From assembly GCF_025118155.1 (NCBI RefSeq), contig NW_026251396.1, positions 647,501 to 711,500 of the forward strand: a stretch of DNA of 64,000 nt. Direction: 5' to 3'. The stretch comes from Cokeromyces recurvatus. Its lineage: Eukaryota; Mucoromycota; Mucoromycetes; Mucorales; Mucoraceae. How positions within the stretch are numbered: the first letter of the stretch is position 1; each line of letters opens with the position of its first letter. The notes below the pieces were generated by a model, which saw only the letters and a program-made list of their open reading frames with translations, made no database searches and was not told the origin of the DNA. Of this stretch, positions 35,728 to 48,500 are shown piece after piece. A program made the translations under genes and the position numbers.

Positions 35728-36885
35728 ATGTCTCGTAAAACTGAAAGAGCTGCTAGAAAGGCAAACAAGAAAACTAAGAAGGCTACTGAGCCTACTGTTG
35801 AAAAGAAAGAAATTGAACGTAAAGAGGAAGAGGAAGATCTTCAAGATATTATTATTAAAGAAACTGACAATGATATAAATGAAGACGAAAAGGGCGAAGA
35901 AGTTGAACAGGATAATGATGAAAACAAAGAGGCTGAACAAGTCAATGATGATGATGATGGTGATGAGCAAGATAAATCCCAAACTCGTATTACAAGAGCT
36001 AGAATTAATGATGAGGTACATGTACATGTGCGAAATTTGTCAGATCATCCATATAAACAATGTTTTTTTTTTTTAATTTATAGGCTGCCATGATTCGCAT
36101 TACAGACGAATTTAAGTTAAAAGACTTACCTTGGATTGAAACTATGACTGTAACCTCTAGTGAACCTGTTATAGTGGAAGACTCCACTGATGATATGAAG
36201 CGTGAATTAGCTTTTTACCAGCAAGCACTTGAAGCGGCAAAGGTTGCTCGAGATCTTGTTAAAAAAGCAGGCATTCCATTTTCAAGACCTGAGGATTACT
36301 TTGCTGAAATGCTTAAAAGTGACGAGCATATGGCTAAGGTAATACTTTGTAAAATACTCTGTGTATGCATATTTACATTCTTTATTTTTTATTTAAGGTT
36401 CGTCAAAAATTATTAGATGAAAGTGCAGCTATTAAGGCTTCTGAAGAAGCTAAACGCCAACGCCAACTTAAGAAGTTTGGTAAGAAGGTTCAAGCTGAAA
36501 AGCAATTGGAAAGACAAAAACAAAAAGCAGAAATGCTTGATAAAATCAAATTACTTAAGCGAAGTAAGTTTTTTTTTTTTTTTTGTAAATTTGGGAAATA
36601 AACTTATTTTACTGATATATTACTTTCTTTTATTTAGAGAGAAAAGATGGTGAAGATTTGACAGTAGAAGATGATTTTGATATTGCATTGGAAAAGGCAG
36701 ATAAACGCCCTGCTAAGAGTTTAAAGAGAATAAACAAGGATCGTAAATATGGATTTGGTGGTAAGAAGGGACGATTTGCAAAATCAAATACAGCAGAATC
36801 TTCAGCAGAATTAGGTGGTTATAATAAGATGAAGGGAAAACCTATCTTTAAAGGAAAAGGAAAGAAAGCAATGTCAAAGAAATAA
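35728..36885 (+). CDS. EBP2: rRNA-processing protein EBP2 (EBNA1BP2 family)
   Basis: Ebp2 is a nucleolar factor for 27S pre-rRNA processing and 60S assembly. Four exons: 35728-about 36015, about 36084-36339, about 36399-36563, and about 36639-36885. The N-terminal ~95 residues are highly charged (Lys-rich then Glu/Asp-rich). The conserved domain starts MIRITDEFKLKDLPWIETM and includes ELAFYQQALEAAKVARDLVK, GIPFSRPEDYFAEMLKSDEH and KLLDESAAIKASEEAKRQRQ. The C-terminus has DFDIALEKA...KRINKDRKYGFGGKKGRF and ends KGKKAMSKK. Domain order and size fit the family. Confidence 0.93.
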
Positions 36886-37319
36886 TAACAATTAGAAATA
36901 AGCAAAATTTTCATGTAATATAGTATATATATCACTTAATAAACGTATCTTTAAGAAGATTCTTTTTTTTATATGTATATGTGTGTATATCGCACGTTTA
37001 AGAGACATTATATTTAGTTACATTATGAAATTATATGATTATGATGAACTTGAGATGCTTGAAGATATTTTTTACTGACTTGACTAGATTGATCAGACTA
37101 GAATACATAGTGAACATGCAAAAATTCCTTCCAGAGGCAAGGATATGAAAAGAAAAAAAAAATAATGATATGAATTTATTAGAGAAATAAAGTATGATAT
37201 TTGTGCTACAAATACTATTAATAAATTAGCCTGTTCTTATATATAGAGAAGTGCGTTTAAACGCCAAATGTTAATATGGTAAAAGAAGCAAATATAATTA
37301 ATTATAGAATTATATAAAC
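36886..37319. other. Convergent 3' intergenic region
   Basis: Between the EBP2 (plus) and 7-helix gene (minus) 3' ends. It is AT-rich with no open frame of note and nothing else recognised. Confidence 0.6.
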
Positions 37320-37452
37320 TTAAGATCTGTTCAATTCTGTCAAAACAACAACTTCCTGATGTTGTTTAATTTCAAGACGAATAGGCTTATCACCATTCAC
37401 TTTTTGTAATGCTCTTTCATTCAATTGAAGTTCGGCAGGATGCGTCGTAACT

Positions 37453-37496
<44 letters not shown>

Positions 37497-38408
37497 TTGT
37501 TGGATCATTGAAATTATAAAATTATACATGTAACTTACCCCAGTGAATAGTAACACAAATAATTGTAACAGACTATAAGCATAAAAAAATAAACAAATAA
37601 ATAAATAAAGATGATCATTTGATACAAATATTTCTTTCTTACCAATGAAGAAACGCTAGAGGCAACAAGCCCTCTTTCCCGTCCATTAAAATAAATCAAA
37701 ATAGTATAGTTGATTGCCATTGTAATAAGAGCAATAGCAGCGGCAATGCTATTTCTCTTGGACATCATATGTAATGACGATGATTGATGTGCTGTCTGCT
37801 GTGAAGTGTTTGGGAAGCAATAGAATTTGATAAAGATGGCAATGTATAGTAAGCACATGAAGATATCATAACAGAGTGTGGCAGCAGATGCAGGTAAATC
37901 AAAACCAACTGTACAATGAAAGGGAAAACTGTCTTCAACTATATTGATGCGATAAATAATTTGTAATAAGATCGTTACGACTAAGGGTAATAAAAGACCG
38001 AGGTTGATTAAATATAAAGGTGATTTAAATCGTGTTACTTTTGGAACAGAAATAATATGAATCTATACATATAATGAGTACATTTACTAAAATTGATATA
38101 TGCATATTTATATAAACCTTTTCAATAAAATAGAGATATAAAATCGCCTTAGTAGCAGAGTAGACCAAATTGCAATTGAAGTTAGTCAAGGTACAAGAAA
38201 TAAAATTACCATTGTTAGTGCTAGTAAGCATACAAGCAATCAAGTTAAATGCCCAAGAAAAACCATAAAGAAGTAATAAAAGAGCTCTGACATAATATAT
38301 GGGTCCATCAATACTAGCTATTTTACGACCAAATATTAAAGACAGAATAGTAATGCAAGTGACGCTACTGATTTCAGAAAGGATTTCCCATTGATCTGGT
38401 GAATACAT
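37320..38408 (-). CDS. Predicted seven-helix membrane protein of unknown function
   Basis: About five exons from 38408 (MYSPDQWEILSEISSVTCIT) to TAA at 37322-37320. Seven hydrophobic segments can be counted: SSVTCITILSLIFG; YVRALLLLLYGFSWAFNLIA; LVYSATKAILYLYFIEK; LINLGLLLPLVVTILLQII; TLCYDIFMCLLYIAIFIKFY; SIAAAIALITMAINYTILIY; LVASSVSSLTVTIICVTIHW. Between helices 2 and 3 there are two Cys (ISCTLTNFNC), and a further Cys follows helix 4 (SFPFHCTVGF), the layout of the GPCR disulfide. The cytosolic tail is ~40 residues. No DRY-type or NPxxY motif was identified, and I cannot name a family. A 38-nt A run (37457-37494) is in the last intron. Confidence 0.7.
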
Positions 38409-39397
38409 GATAATAACTGAAGTATATAATAATATAGAAAATGAAAAAGAAGAAGAAGAAGAAAATATTAAATTGTATTTTTAATGTTCGTCTCCTTATT
38501 TCAGGTTTTTTTTTTTATTATTATCTCGGAATGGAAAGAAAAAGGAGTTTGTATTTAACATACATGGATAAGCAGTATAAGCAATGATCATCAATAAAAA
38601 GAAGGGGTAAGAAAAAAAAGTTTATTCAACTTACATACTTACTTTTTCTGTGTTACTCTGTGCGAAAACTTACTTATTGTTCCTTTTTTAAAAAAAAATG
38701 CAATGCATTTAGATTTTCAATCTTTATAGATAAAAAAAAAAAAGGTGTATTATAAGGAGAATGATTAATGTCTTTTTAACCAACAAAGTTGTTAGGTTAA
38801 AATAATAGAAATATATGTGTAGAGCGTCAGTTAGTAAATGTTGACAGAAAATAGTAAATATGCGACAATATCATGTGTCGTTTCTAAACTGTCAACGATG
38901 CTTTTATTCTGCATATATGTCAATAGAAAACACTTTATTAAATGTATAGATGGTTTGACTCTAGACAGCTGAAATATGATCTTTGCTACATATGTAATTA
39001 ATATATCTATATGTATATAATTATTGACTTGAAATATTATGATTATGGATAATAAAACATAACTATTCTTGAATTATAAAAGAAGAAAAGTGTGTTTTGA
39101 TTAGTCTTAAAATTATTACAAATTTTCTCCTATAAATATTGTCTTTTTTTTTTTTTTTTTTTTTTTTGCCTTCCAACATGCATGTTTCTTATCTTTTTTG
39201 GATAACATAATAACATCATATACTATATGACAAAAAGGAATAAACTATAAAGTGCCTTAAGGATATTCATCACAGTAATATTTCATTTTAATTATAGAAT
39301 AATATGCACATAAAGTATATATTGATCTTTATATTATTGCATGCCAAATATAACTATAGTATAAATAAATATTTACTTTATCTCCCCCTCTCTCTCT
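38409..39397. other. Intergenic AT-rich region, no gene seen
   Basis: About 1 kb upstream of the 7-helix gene and downstream of APC5. It has a GAA repeat at about 38446-38463, a T run near 39145-39168 and no supported frame. It should contain the promoter of the 7-helix gene. Confidence 0.6.
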
Positions 39398-41157
39398 TTA
39401 CATGTGTATGGCTCTCTGTGATAAGTGAAGTTGGTTGATTTCCTCTAAAATGTCTTGTCTTTTATGAAATAATTTGAATTTTTCAATTATTGACCATTTA
39501 AACATTAAAGTGCGTAATAATTCATTGTTTAATGATAATTCACGATAACCTAACAAAAAAAAAAATACTTTACTCAATCTAACTTTTTATGTTTATTTTA
39601 TGTTTATTACCCTGTTCTGCTTTTTCGATATAATCTAAAATAGTCTCCTTCCCTGCTTCTAAAATAAAATATTTAATTCACCTTCTTCGTATGTACATTT
39701 TTTTTTGTTTCCTTTCATATGATGTAAAACTTACTAAAAGTAAATTCAGATAAAGAAGAAACCTTGTCGAGTACAACTGCATAAAGATAATATAATTCTA
39801 ATGTTAATGCTTTTGACTTCATGGACAATACCTTTGGAAAGATATGTTCTAGCATCCATAGGGATTTATCAGGCGCACTAAATACGTATACATAAGCCAA
39901 TGTTATAGTGGCTTTATAGTAGGTTTGTGTATCAAAGGTATCTTTACTTATTTCCATTGCTTCTCTTAGATATGGAATAGCTTCTTCTGGAACTTGTTTT
40001 GCTATATGTACTGTGGCCTGCAATATTAAATTAGTCCCCAAATAATTGTTATTGGTCTCTCGAATTTGATTTTTCAAGTAAATAAGTAGTTCAAGTGCTT
40101 GACTCAACTCATTCTCTAATATTAAATAGTATGCTTTATCATGATACCATTTAAAGCAGTCCTCGGTCTTGATACTTGAACTTATAAATGGTTCATCTAA
40201 TTCTATTATATTCTTTTCAACATTATTTTCGGTCAACATTAATCTATCAAATTCTCTGAACAAATAAAATAAAATAAAGACGAAGAATTAGTAGACAAAT
40301 ACATACATATTCAAATGTGATTACCTTTTTTTGTTTTGGATTAGATGAATAAGATGGGCTCTAGCTTGTTTCCAGTCTACTAGAAAATCGCTTTCATTTG
40401 GATATTTATTTATAAAGTTATCGATAATAGCGAGAGCTTTTTGTGAGTCTCCTGATGATTCAAGCTATATTTAAAAGTATTGATTTTTTGTTTAATTTCC
40501 AAATTATATTACTTTTTTTTTTTATACCATAGCTGCTTCTGTTAATATAGTTTTTTCTATATCTTCGACTGAATCTTCACCCATTTTTTTTGTCAGCTTT
40601 AAATATGTTTCTGCCAAAATACTACTACCTATATATGAAACAAAAAAAAAAAAGCTTTAAATATACTATAGTTGAAATCCTTTCAAATAAAATTTACCAT
40701 ATTTTTTCCATGCTAAACAAGTTGTTAAGAATTGACTTCGATTCATATATTCTATATCGTTTTCAATAATGCGACTTAGAGTTTGATTTAATGAATCAAT
40801 TATATCTTGAAAGTCTCCACCCTTTGTAAATTATGGTTAATATCACGAAATATTTTTTTTTTTTTTTGTGAGTGCAATTACATTTTTCAATTTTTGTCTA
40901 ACATGTGATAGTTGTGTTAAGTTATAAATATATTTATCAGCTTCTTTTTCGATAAATGATAAATCATTCTTATTTTGATTATTACAAACTTCGATCCAAC
41001 TAGATATGAAGCAAGACTAGATTAGAAATAAATAAATACATATATGCACATATATTAATGTATTTACTATTGAACTTCTTGAAGACAATAGTCATCATTG
41101 TTTAATCTAGCAACAGTTAATGCTTCGTTAAGGGCCTATACGTAGATATGAATATGA

Positions 41158-41188
<31 letters not shown>

Positions 41189-41739
41189 TGTATATTATGT
41201 ATTTCACCTACTGGAATTGCACTTGATATATGCCCAAATTTATATTCTAATATACCTAAATTCAATAAAGCATATTGCATTTCACTATAAACACACACAC
41301 ACACACATGTTCAGTTATATAGATGATGGTAAGTTTTTTCATACATTTTATAACACATACACTCCTTCGGTTAAACTTATATCAAATGAGTTATGCAAAT
41401 GGAATAATGCTTGTGAATATTCTCTAGTACGCAAATAGTTTAGATATCGAACATGTTCAATCGTTGCTAACAAATTAGGTAATTCCTTTTGTACATCTTC
41501 AAGAAACTTATGTAATGCTTTTGGATCGAAACAGCATTGTCCTGTCGTCTCTAATCGTTCTGCTTGATGGTTCAAAAATAATTTTGTATTGTGATCTGAA
41601 ATCCATGAGGCTGGTTTATGTTGAATATAATCTCTGAGTGCCTTTTGAATATCTTCTGCAAGCTGTAATGATGAACGACCTGTATAATCAAGAAGAGACT
41701 GGCGTATAAATATGCCTAAAATACTAGATTTGCTCTGTG

Positions 41740-41777
<38 letters not shown>

Positions 41778-42474
41778 ATGTTATAATATATACATATTAT
41801 AGATATACGGGGCAAATCTTATACTATTTTTTTCATACTATTGTAATTTTAAATTCCTATAAAAGAAGAAAGATCGATAGCTCTAGTATTAATTCTATTT
41901 ATTGCTTTTACAAGTGATATTTACCGAAATACAGGTCATATTAAATACATGCTTAAAATCTTAAAAATAATAATAACAAAAAAAGGATTTAGTAAAATAG
42001 AAACCATGTGTATTTATTTCTTATCTAACTAACCTTTTATAAATGAGTCAATATTATGTGGATTATCCATTGTTTCCAACTTGTCAACAGAAATAAAAGT
42101 TAAAAAGGCTTAATTCTATTCATTCTTTTATTTATTTATTTTTACTTCATTTTTTAAATCCATTAAAAGATATTCTTCCTCAAAAGTACAAAAGTTTTTT
42201 ATTTGTTCAAGTACTTCTGTAAATGATGGCTCTGAACATTCCTCTTTACATTTTTCCTCATTCTATAAAAAAAAAAGGAAAAGTATAAAATAAAAATGTA
42301 AGAGATTAAGCGACAGATCTTTATTGATCTATTTTTTTTTTTTACCAAGATTGATGAGGTAATAAATTTAACTATTCGTAATCCCAAGTGTCTAGGATAA
42401 TCATATTTAATAAGCATCTGAATTAGCAATAGTAATATGCATTTGTAAGGTGTCAAGTATCCCACACGAAGCAT
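39398..42474 (-). CDS. APC5: Anaphase-promoting complex subunit 5 (APC5)
   Basis: Apc5 is a TPR scaffold subunit of the APC/C ubiquitin ligase. The gene is split into roughly fourteen exons. It starts MLRVGYLTPYKCILLLLIQM (42474); the APC5 N-domain continues through QSLLDYTGRSSLQLAEDIQK. The diagnostic stretch is LNYLRTREYSQALFHLHNSF followed by YALLNLGILEYKFGHISSAI and PALNEALTVARLNDDYCLQE. TPR-like helices follow: CFKWYHDKAYYLILENELSQ and AIPYLREAMEISKDTF. The end reads LLRTLMFKWSIIEKFKLFHK then LEEINQLHLSQRAIHM, TAA at 39400-39398. Several introns contain A/T homopolymers or a TATG repeat (41159-41193). Overall size (~750 residues) is normal. The assignment rests on the APC5-domain motif. 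Confidence 0.82.
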
Positions 42475-44267
42475 TCCGAATGGTATAATGAAGAAAAGAA
42501 AAGCTTATTTTTGTTCTGTACACATTCTTCAAGTGCGGACGCTTTTCATCGGAGCAAATTTAAAAACAGAACTATTGCCATAAAAACAGTATGAAAAAAA
42601 AAAAATATCCTACATGAATTATGGTGTAAAAGCCTTGATTATAGTCAAAATTCATTTAGTTTAATAGACTGGCTAGTAACATGACTTTAATAAAAAGAAA
42701 AAGGGGCTCCTATAAGAAGAAGAGAAGAAATACAACATAATACATTTTATTATTAGTAGTTAGAAGTGTATAATAACTCATTTATTATTTTGAACATGTC
42801 TATATCATGTAGTAATAAAACTCAATTAAATAAAAGCTTGTCTATAATAAAGAAACAAAGCTTTCGAGCATATAGTAATTAAATATTACTATTTATAAAA
42901 TTAATTCTAGTTTCTCTTTGTCCTTCAAATATACAATGCACTCTAATAATGAAAAGGAAGAGTCTCTTTGTTTTCAACAAAATTATGTTTACCCAGGTAA
43001 ATACAAATAAAGCTTGATAATGAAATACAGGAGATAAAAAACATAGATAGCTATATTGACTGAATACTAGTAGTAAATAACACGTCATTTATGTAATAGA
43101 CCTGATTCAGTACAGTATATGAATTCTTTAAGCTCTTTAAAATATACATTTATATATGTATATACATGTATACATATTCACTAAATAGTCCAACAGCCAT
43201 AAATAAAAACTGATAAGAGTATGACGAAGGTTATGGGTTATCAATAGACTGTAATAGTTATGATACCATTTCAGTTAACCATGCCCTATAAGTAACATAC
43301 CAACAAATATCAATCTAATTTTATATATTTATATATTTCTCTTCTTCTCTATTACTTTATAAATATATATTCATTTAATTAAGCTTGGATAATAGAGTGC
43401 TTTTAATATAGTAAAGCGCTTATCAATAAAGAAGTTCATTAATGATAACTTTATTTTTATCTCTCTATTTCTGACAGATAAGAATGAGTCTAGTTGTTTA
43501 ATAAGCCAATAAATATCATATGAGGTCAAATAATTCTTTGCTATGCCTTCAAGTGACTCGTCTACAGTATTAGTTTGCAGTTAGCAAATACAAGTACTGT
43601 TCTGTAAATGACAGATAATTTTTACTTTTAATAATTTGATACAAAAGACTGCATGTTGGTCCCTTTTTTTTTTTTTTTTTCTCCTTCAAGTTGAGAAATT
43701 CAATTTGCTTCTTCTGTCTTATTTGTCTGTACCTTTTTTTTATTCTTGTCTCTCGAGGGAGTTTTCTTTTTTTTTTTTTTTTCTTTCTTTTATATTGATA
43801 GAATTCGGGCGGGAATTGATGTAATGGTATCACACGCTCAAAAGGATTTTAATAAAATCTTTATTTATAATTTTATTATAAAGAACATACTAATCATTTA
43901 TTATTTTGAACAAGATAATAAAAAGATGTGTTTAGTTGTATCGATTTAGGGTGTACATATATAGATACATTGATATACATATTTATATATTTATATGTAT
44001 AAAGTACTAGTTAGGCCACATAATAACAGAATAGGCACGGAATAAAGTCGCAAACTTAACCAATAGAAATTTGCATAAAGCTTTTCAGCCTTTAACAATT
44101 GGCAGCACTGTATTAAACAAGGCACACAATAGCACACAGACATGTACGAGGTAAGTGGTGTAACCCATGTTGTTCGGATACAATGACTACTAATGCTACT
44201 ATCATTACTATTACTACTACTATTATTGTATATATGACATGCGTTTAACATCCGTAATCTATTATAG

Positions 44268-44316
<49 letters not shown>

Positions 44317-44489
44317 GATGACTGAAAAGAAGATCATTTCATTGTAATAGCAATAGTAATGGTAGTACAATAAAAAAGAAATGCTATATATAAATATATA
44401 GTAAATTAATCGAGTTTTCTCATGTTAATCCTCTCTTTTTTTTTTTTTTTTTTTTTTGAAAGAAAATAAGATAAATATACATTATTATT
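42475..44489. other. 2-kb AT-rich region without supported genes
   Basis: Lies between the APC5 start and the orphan Ser-rich gene. Open frames are short and biased; one on the minus strand at 43991-44251 (86 codons, Cys- and Leu-rich) has no recognisable feature. It has T runs at about 43663-43682 and 43766-43782, and a 38-nt A run at 44278-44315. No repeats with terminal symmetry or RNA genes were seen. Confidence 0.55.
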
Positions 44490-45119
44490 ATGCAGTCTAA
44501 CACAGACTTAGCAGCCACCATCTCATTCCCTTCTTCAACTACTGTAAATAATATATCCAAACTATCTACAAACCCAACTACTAAAGTCCCTCAAGTAACA
44601 GATTGGATATTTCAGGACTTTTTAAACACTATTCTAGAAGACACCCAAGATTCATTATTTCTACAATCTACTGCTGGTCAGAATGATAATACGCAACTTT
44701 TACTGTTTGATAATATGATGATAATGCCTAATGATAAATACTGTTCAGGGAAGGAGGAGGAAGAAAAGTTATTATCTCTACCTGACCTTGATGATCATAG
44801 TAGTGGTAGTCACAGTAGTAGTAGTAGTAGTGATGAAGAAGACGAATTATTCATCGCAGCGGACTTTCCGAACAGAGTTATCTCTCCTCCAATTTTAATC
44901 GAATCTAACATATCATGTGTCACAATAGAAACGGAAAGTGTCCCGTATATAGAAGCAAAGTATGGATCAAAAAAGAAAAAATCAACGTCATCTCTGGCGT
45001 CTTTTCGTTCATCATTTATTCATTTATTAAAACCGACAAAAACGAAAGTGAAACTTACAATAATTGTGTCATCAACTACAAAGAAGATCATTAATCAGTT
45101 TAAACGTCATTTATATTAA
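44490..45119 (+). CDS. Orphan Ser-rich acidic protein, 209 codons
   Basis: A single-exon frame starting MQSNTDLAATISFPSSTTVN. The middle contains LLSLPDLDDHSSGSHSSSSS followed by DEEDEL, a casein-kinase-2-like Ser/acidic block. The C-terminal third is basic (KKKKSTSSLASFRSSF; KPTKTKVKLTIIVSSTTKKI). No membrane segment or known domain is seen. An early segment, DWIFQDFLNTILEDTQDSLF, looks like an amphipathic acidic activation-type helix, so a nuclear regulator is conceivable but unproven. It has a pyrimidine-rich leader (about 44430-44457) like other genes here. It is probably real, but a lineage-specific gene. Confidence 0.55.
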   Translation: MQSNTDLAATISFPSSTTVNNISKLSTNPTTKVPQVTDWIFQDFLNTILEDTQDSLFLQSTAGQNDNTQLLLFDNMMIMPNDKYCSGKEEEEKLLSLPDLDDHSSGSHSSSSSSDEEDELFIAADFPNRVISPPILIESNISCVTIETESVPYIEAKYGSKKKKSTSSLASFRSSFIHLLKPTKTKVKLTIIVSSTTKKIINQFKRHLY

Positions 45120-45513
45120 TTTATTTTTTTAAAGTAATAAAATAAAGGAATATGTATATAATATAATGTTTCGTTATATTTATATATACAATTGACTCTG
45201 TAAGCATAGATGTAATTAAAGCTACAAAATGGTGTCATGTTATTTATATATGTATATTTCTTCTTCTTCTTATTGAGAAATATTAATCGTCAAATTTGAA
45301 GTATAAAAGACACCAAATTAAACAATAAAGATAGAAAGAAATGGAAGATCTAGTACAATCAAAGCCTTTTTTATGCTTTTTCTTTTTGTTTTAACCAAGA
45401 GCAATTTAAGCCCAGTTCCACATTTAAACGACGCGTTTAACATATAAGGCGCGATCGCCGCGTTTTACTTTTTTTTTTAAAAAAAAAAAGAAAAAACATC
45501 AGCAGTAGCTGTA

Positions 45514-45576
<63 letters not shown>

Positions 45577-45593
45577 TTCCTTTTTTTAGTATA
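45120..45593. promoter_or_regulatory. TOF1 upstream region with MluI-box and GC palindrome
   Basis: In strongly AT-rich DNA a small CG island appears at 45429-45462. It has ACGCGT at 45431-45436 (the MCB/MluI box bound by MBF at G1/S promoters of fungi) and GGCGCGATCGCC at 45448-45459, a perfect GCGATCGC-centred palindrome. A 58-nt A run at 45516-45573 directly abuts the first in-frame ATG of TOF1. Confidence 0.55.
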
Positions 45594-48500
45594 ATGGATG
45601 ACGATTTAACAGAGATTGAAAAAACTAAAGCATACATTTTAAACTTATGTTCCGCTATTGGCGGTTTAGAAGAAGTCAAACAAGAAGATGGTTCCATCAC
45701 TCAAATTTATTGTGTTGGTGATGAAGCACTTGGTAATAAAGAAAACATATAGATCCAAATACGATGCATCAAGAAGCTTATAACATACTTTTAAATAGCT
45801 TGTTTAAGAGATTTAAAGAAAGCCATTCGTCTAGATAGTCAAAATAATGAAAAAATCGTATTAAATGCACTTGTCGAATATAACGTAATTGAAACGGATA
45901 TTGTACCTTTGATCTTGTCCTTTCGACATCAACGTAATGATGTAGCTCATCGATTTATTCTTGCTTGTGGTAATTAAAAAAGCGTTTAGATAATTGTATT
46001 TTATTATTATTTAATTTACATGCATGTTTTTTTTTCCTCTTAACAAAAAAAAAAAAAAAAGTTGAACTGCTGGTACCGATGACATGGCCTATTGAAAAAA
46101 GGCAAGCTCTCGAGGAACAAGAAGAAGAAGAGAACCCAAATATAATGCATTGTTATCGAAAATATAAATTAGATTTATTAACAGAAGGTGTATTTGAGAC
46201 TATATTAACTATGATTATGAAATCTGTTCGTATACCACATAGGTAAAATATTCTTTATAAAACACGTACGCACACACACACACACAAATCCTTACTTTTG
46301 TCTATTATGAATAGAGATCGATCTGTTGTTGATCATACAACTATTCGTCTCGCCCTTTACTTATTTCGTAATTTAACTGCTATTCCTGATCTTAATACTT
46401 CTTTATCAGGAGCTACATCAGAACAAATACGTATGGCTCATATGCAAGAAAAACTAATGATCCGTTACTACGAAGCAGATGTCATTGAGTTCTTATTAAC
46501 AATTGCATCAAATAGTGAGCGACAAGAGGGAACATCCGAATGGAATGTGCTTGTCCTAGAATCTTTATTTAACCTCTTAAAACATGTGGATACAAAGGAT
46601 GTATTTCTTTATCAATTTTCGGAAAGAGAGAAAAGAGGTGAACTGTATGAGATCTCTGCCAAATTGTCAAATTTATTAACAGAAGAAACAAAGCTTAAAA
46701 GGCAAAAAATAAATCATGTATCTTCAAGACATAATCGATTTGGTGGTACTTATGTACTTGACTGGGTAATAAGCGCTTCTTCTTTTTTTACTTGTGTATT
46801 CCTTATTAATCATGTCCTTATTATTATTTTTAGGACGGAAAAAGACGAATTTCTCATCGACAAGAAGCTGGCTATGCAGATGCGGCAACATTGATCGAAG
46901 GTGAAAAAAAGATAAATCGAATAGGTGTCAAACGTAAATTAGAGGAGAATATAACGAAAAGAAAAGTATATGAAAATCGAAAAGCCCTTATGTATTTGAA
47001 ATTAACAGCACAATCGTTTATTGTCTCTTGTTTTAATGGTATAAAAAAGAAACAAGAAAAAAGAAGAGCATCCAACTTTCTAACACTGTTTTATTAAAAG
47101 CTTTTTATGATTCATTATTAAAGGATATGCAGCGTGAAGATGCTAAAATTGTTGATCAGGATTATGTTCGTTACTATTTTACTATGCGTTGGTTCCTTGA
47201 ATATTTCCATTATGAACAACGAAACAATAATAAACAAAAGGCTCAAAATCAACTTATTTTACCAAACCAGAATGAGTCGTCATCTTATTTTAGCGATCAA
47301 GTGTTCGATTTTGCATTAATAGCGAGTGCTATCAATTTACGTACAGTTTTATTTTGTTTGCGTCAGATGCGTATTAAATTGGATGAAAAAGCGTGGTTGG
47401 ATGTCCAGACTGCGGCCGATTGTTTGCGTTATATGCTAGTGATTATTGGTAGTATGTCAGTTGTTGAGGATGAAGATAGCCAAGAATATCGTGAAATTGC
47501 TGAACATATTCAACAAAATTTATTTTATGAGCAGACATCATTTGAGTTGTTTGTGGATATTATAAAGTGCTACAAGTCACAATCGTATGGATACTTGAAA
47601 GCAGTCATCATGTTGACACATGTCTTTTTAAAACTGTTGGATCACTATCAAAAGAGTAAAAAGATGATGTTTATACGTAAAAGGACCAATAAGAAAGCAA
47701 AGAAAAAGATGATAGACAATAATATAAAGGATGATGATGATGAAGAAGAAGAAGAAGCCAGTATTAAAGAAGATGAAAAAGAATACAAAGACTCTGTTTT
47801 CAAATTCTCCGCATTTGAACAAAAATACATTAATTGGGATGTGGTTATTGCCTATTGTACACTTTTAGAATGTTACCAGGACTTGGAACCTGAGTATTTG
47901 ACGTGTATTACAACCATGTTTCACCGTATGATGGTTAAACGAAAAGCAGAATATTTGTTTTGGAAGGTGAAGAATAATAATAAAAAAAATTGCGGGGAGG
48001 AAGATGTGTGTGTGTGTGTATCTATTTACTAATATCTCAATTAGTTACCTGTGCTGGAATTATTTAATCGCATTTTAATAGACTTTAAAAATATACCAAG
48101 TACACAAAAAACTAGAGAAATGGGACAATTGGAAGAATTTATTCGTTATGCCGTATATCAATTCTTTAAAGGTGCAAAAGAATATCCACTCTTATTTGTA
48201 GAAGCACTTGTGCCTAGTATTAAATCAAATCGAACAATGTGGGAAATATCACCACCACCAACTGAAGAAGAATTAAGAAGAGATGAAGAAGAAGCAAAAT
48301 ATTTAGCTGATGTAAATTATATTCCAACTAATGATAATAATGAGGATGAACAACACCAATCCAGTAATAATGATGAAGAAGAAGATCTTTTAGATGAAGA
48401 TATGATGGATTATTACTTTTCTGAGTTTGATAAACAAAAGGAAAGAGAAGAAGAAGCAGCAAAGACTACTTCTGGTCAATCTGATAAAAGTGATAATCAT

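Noticed and set aside
43991..44251. Minus-strand frame of 86 codons
   Set aside because: Cys/Leu/Ser-rich low-complexity translation, no splice partners, no motif; likely chance.
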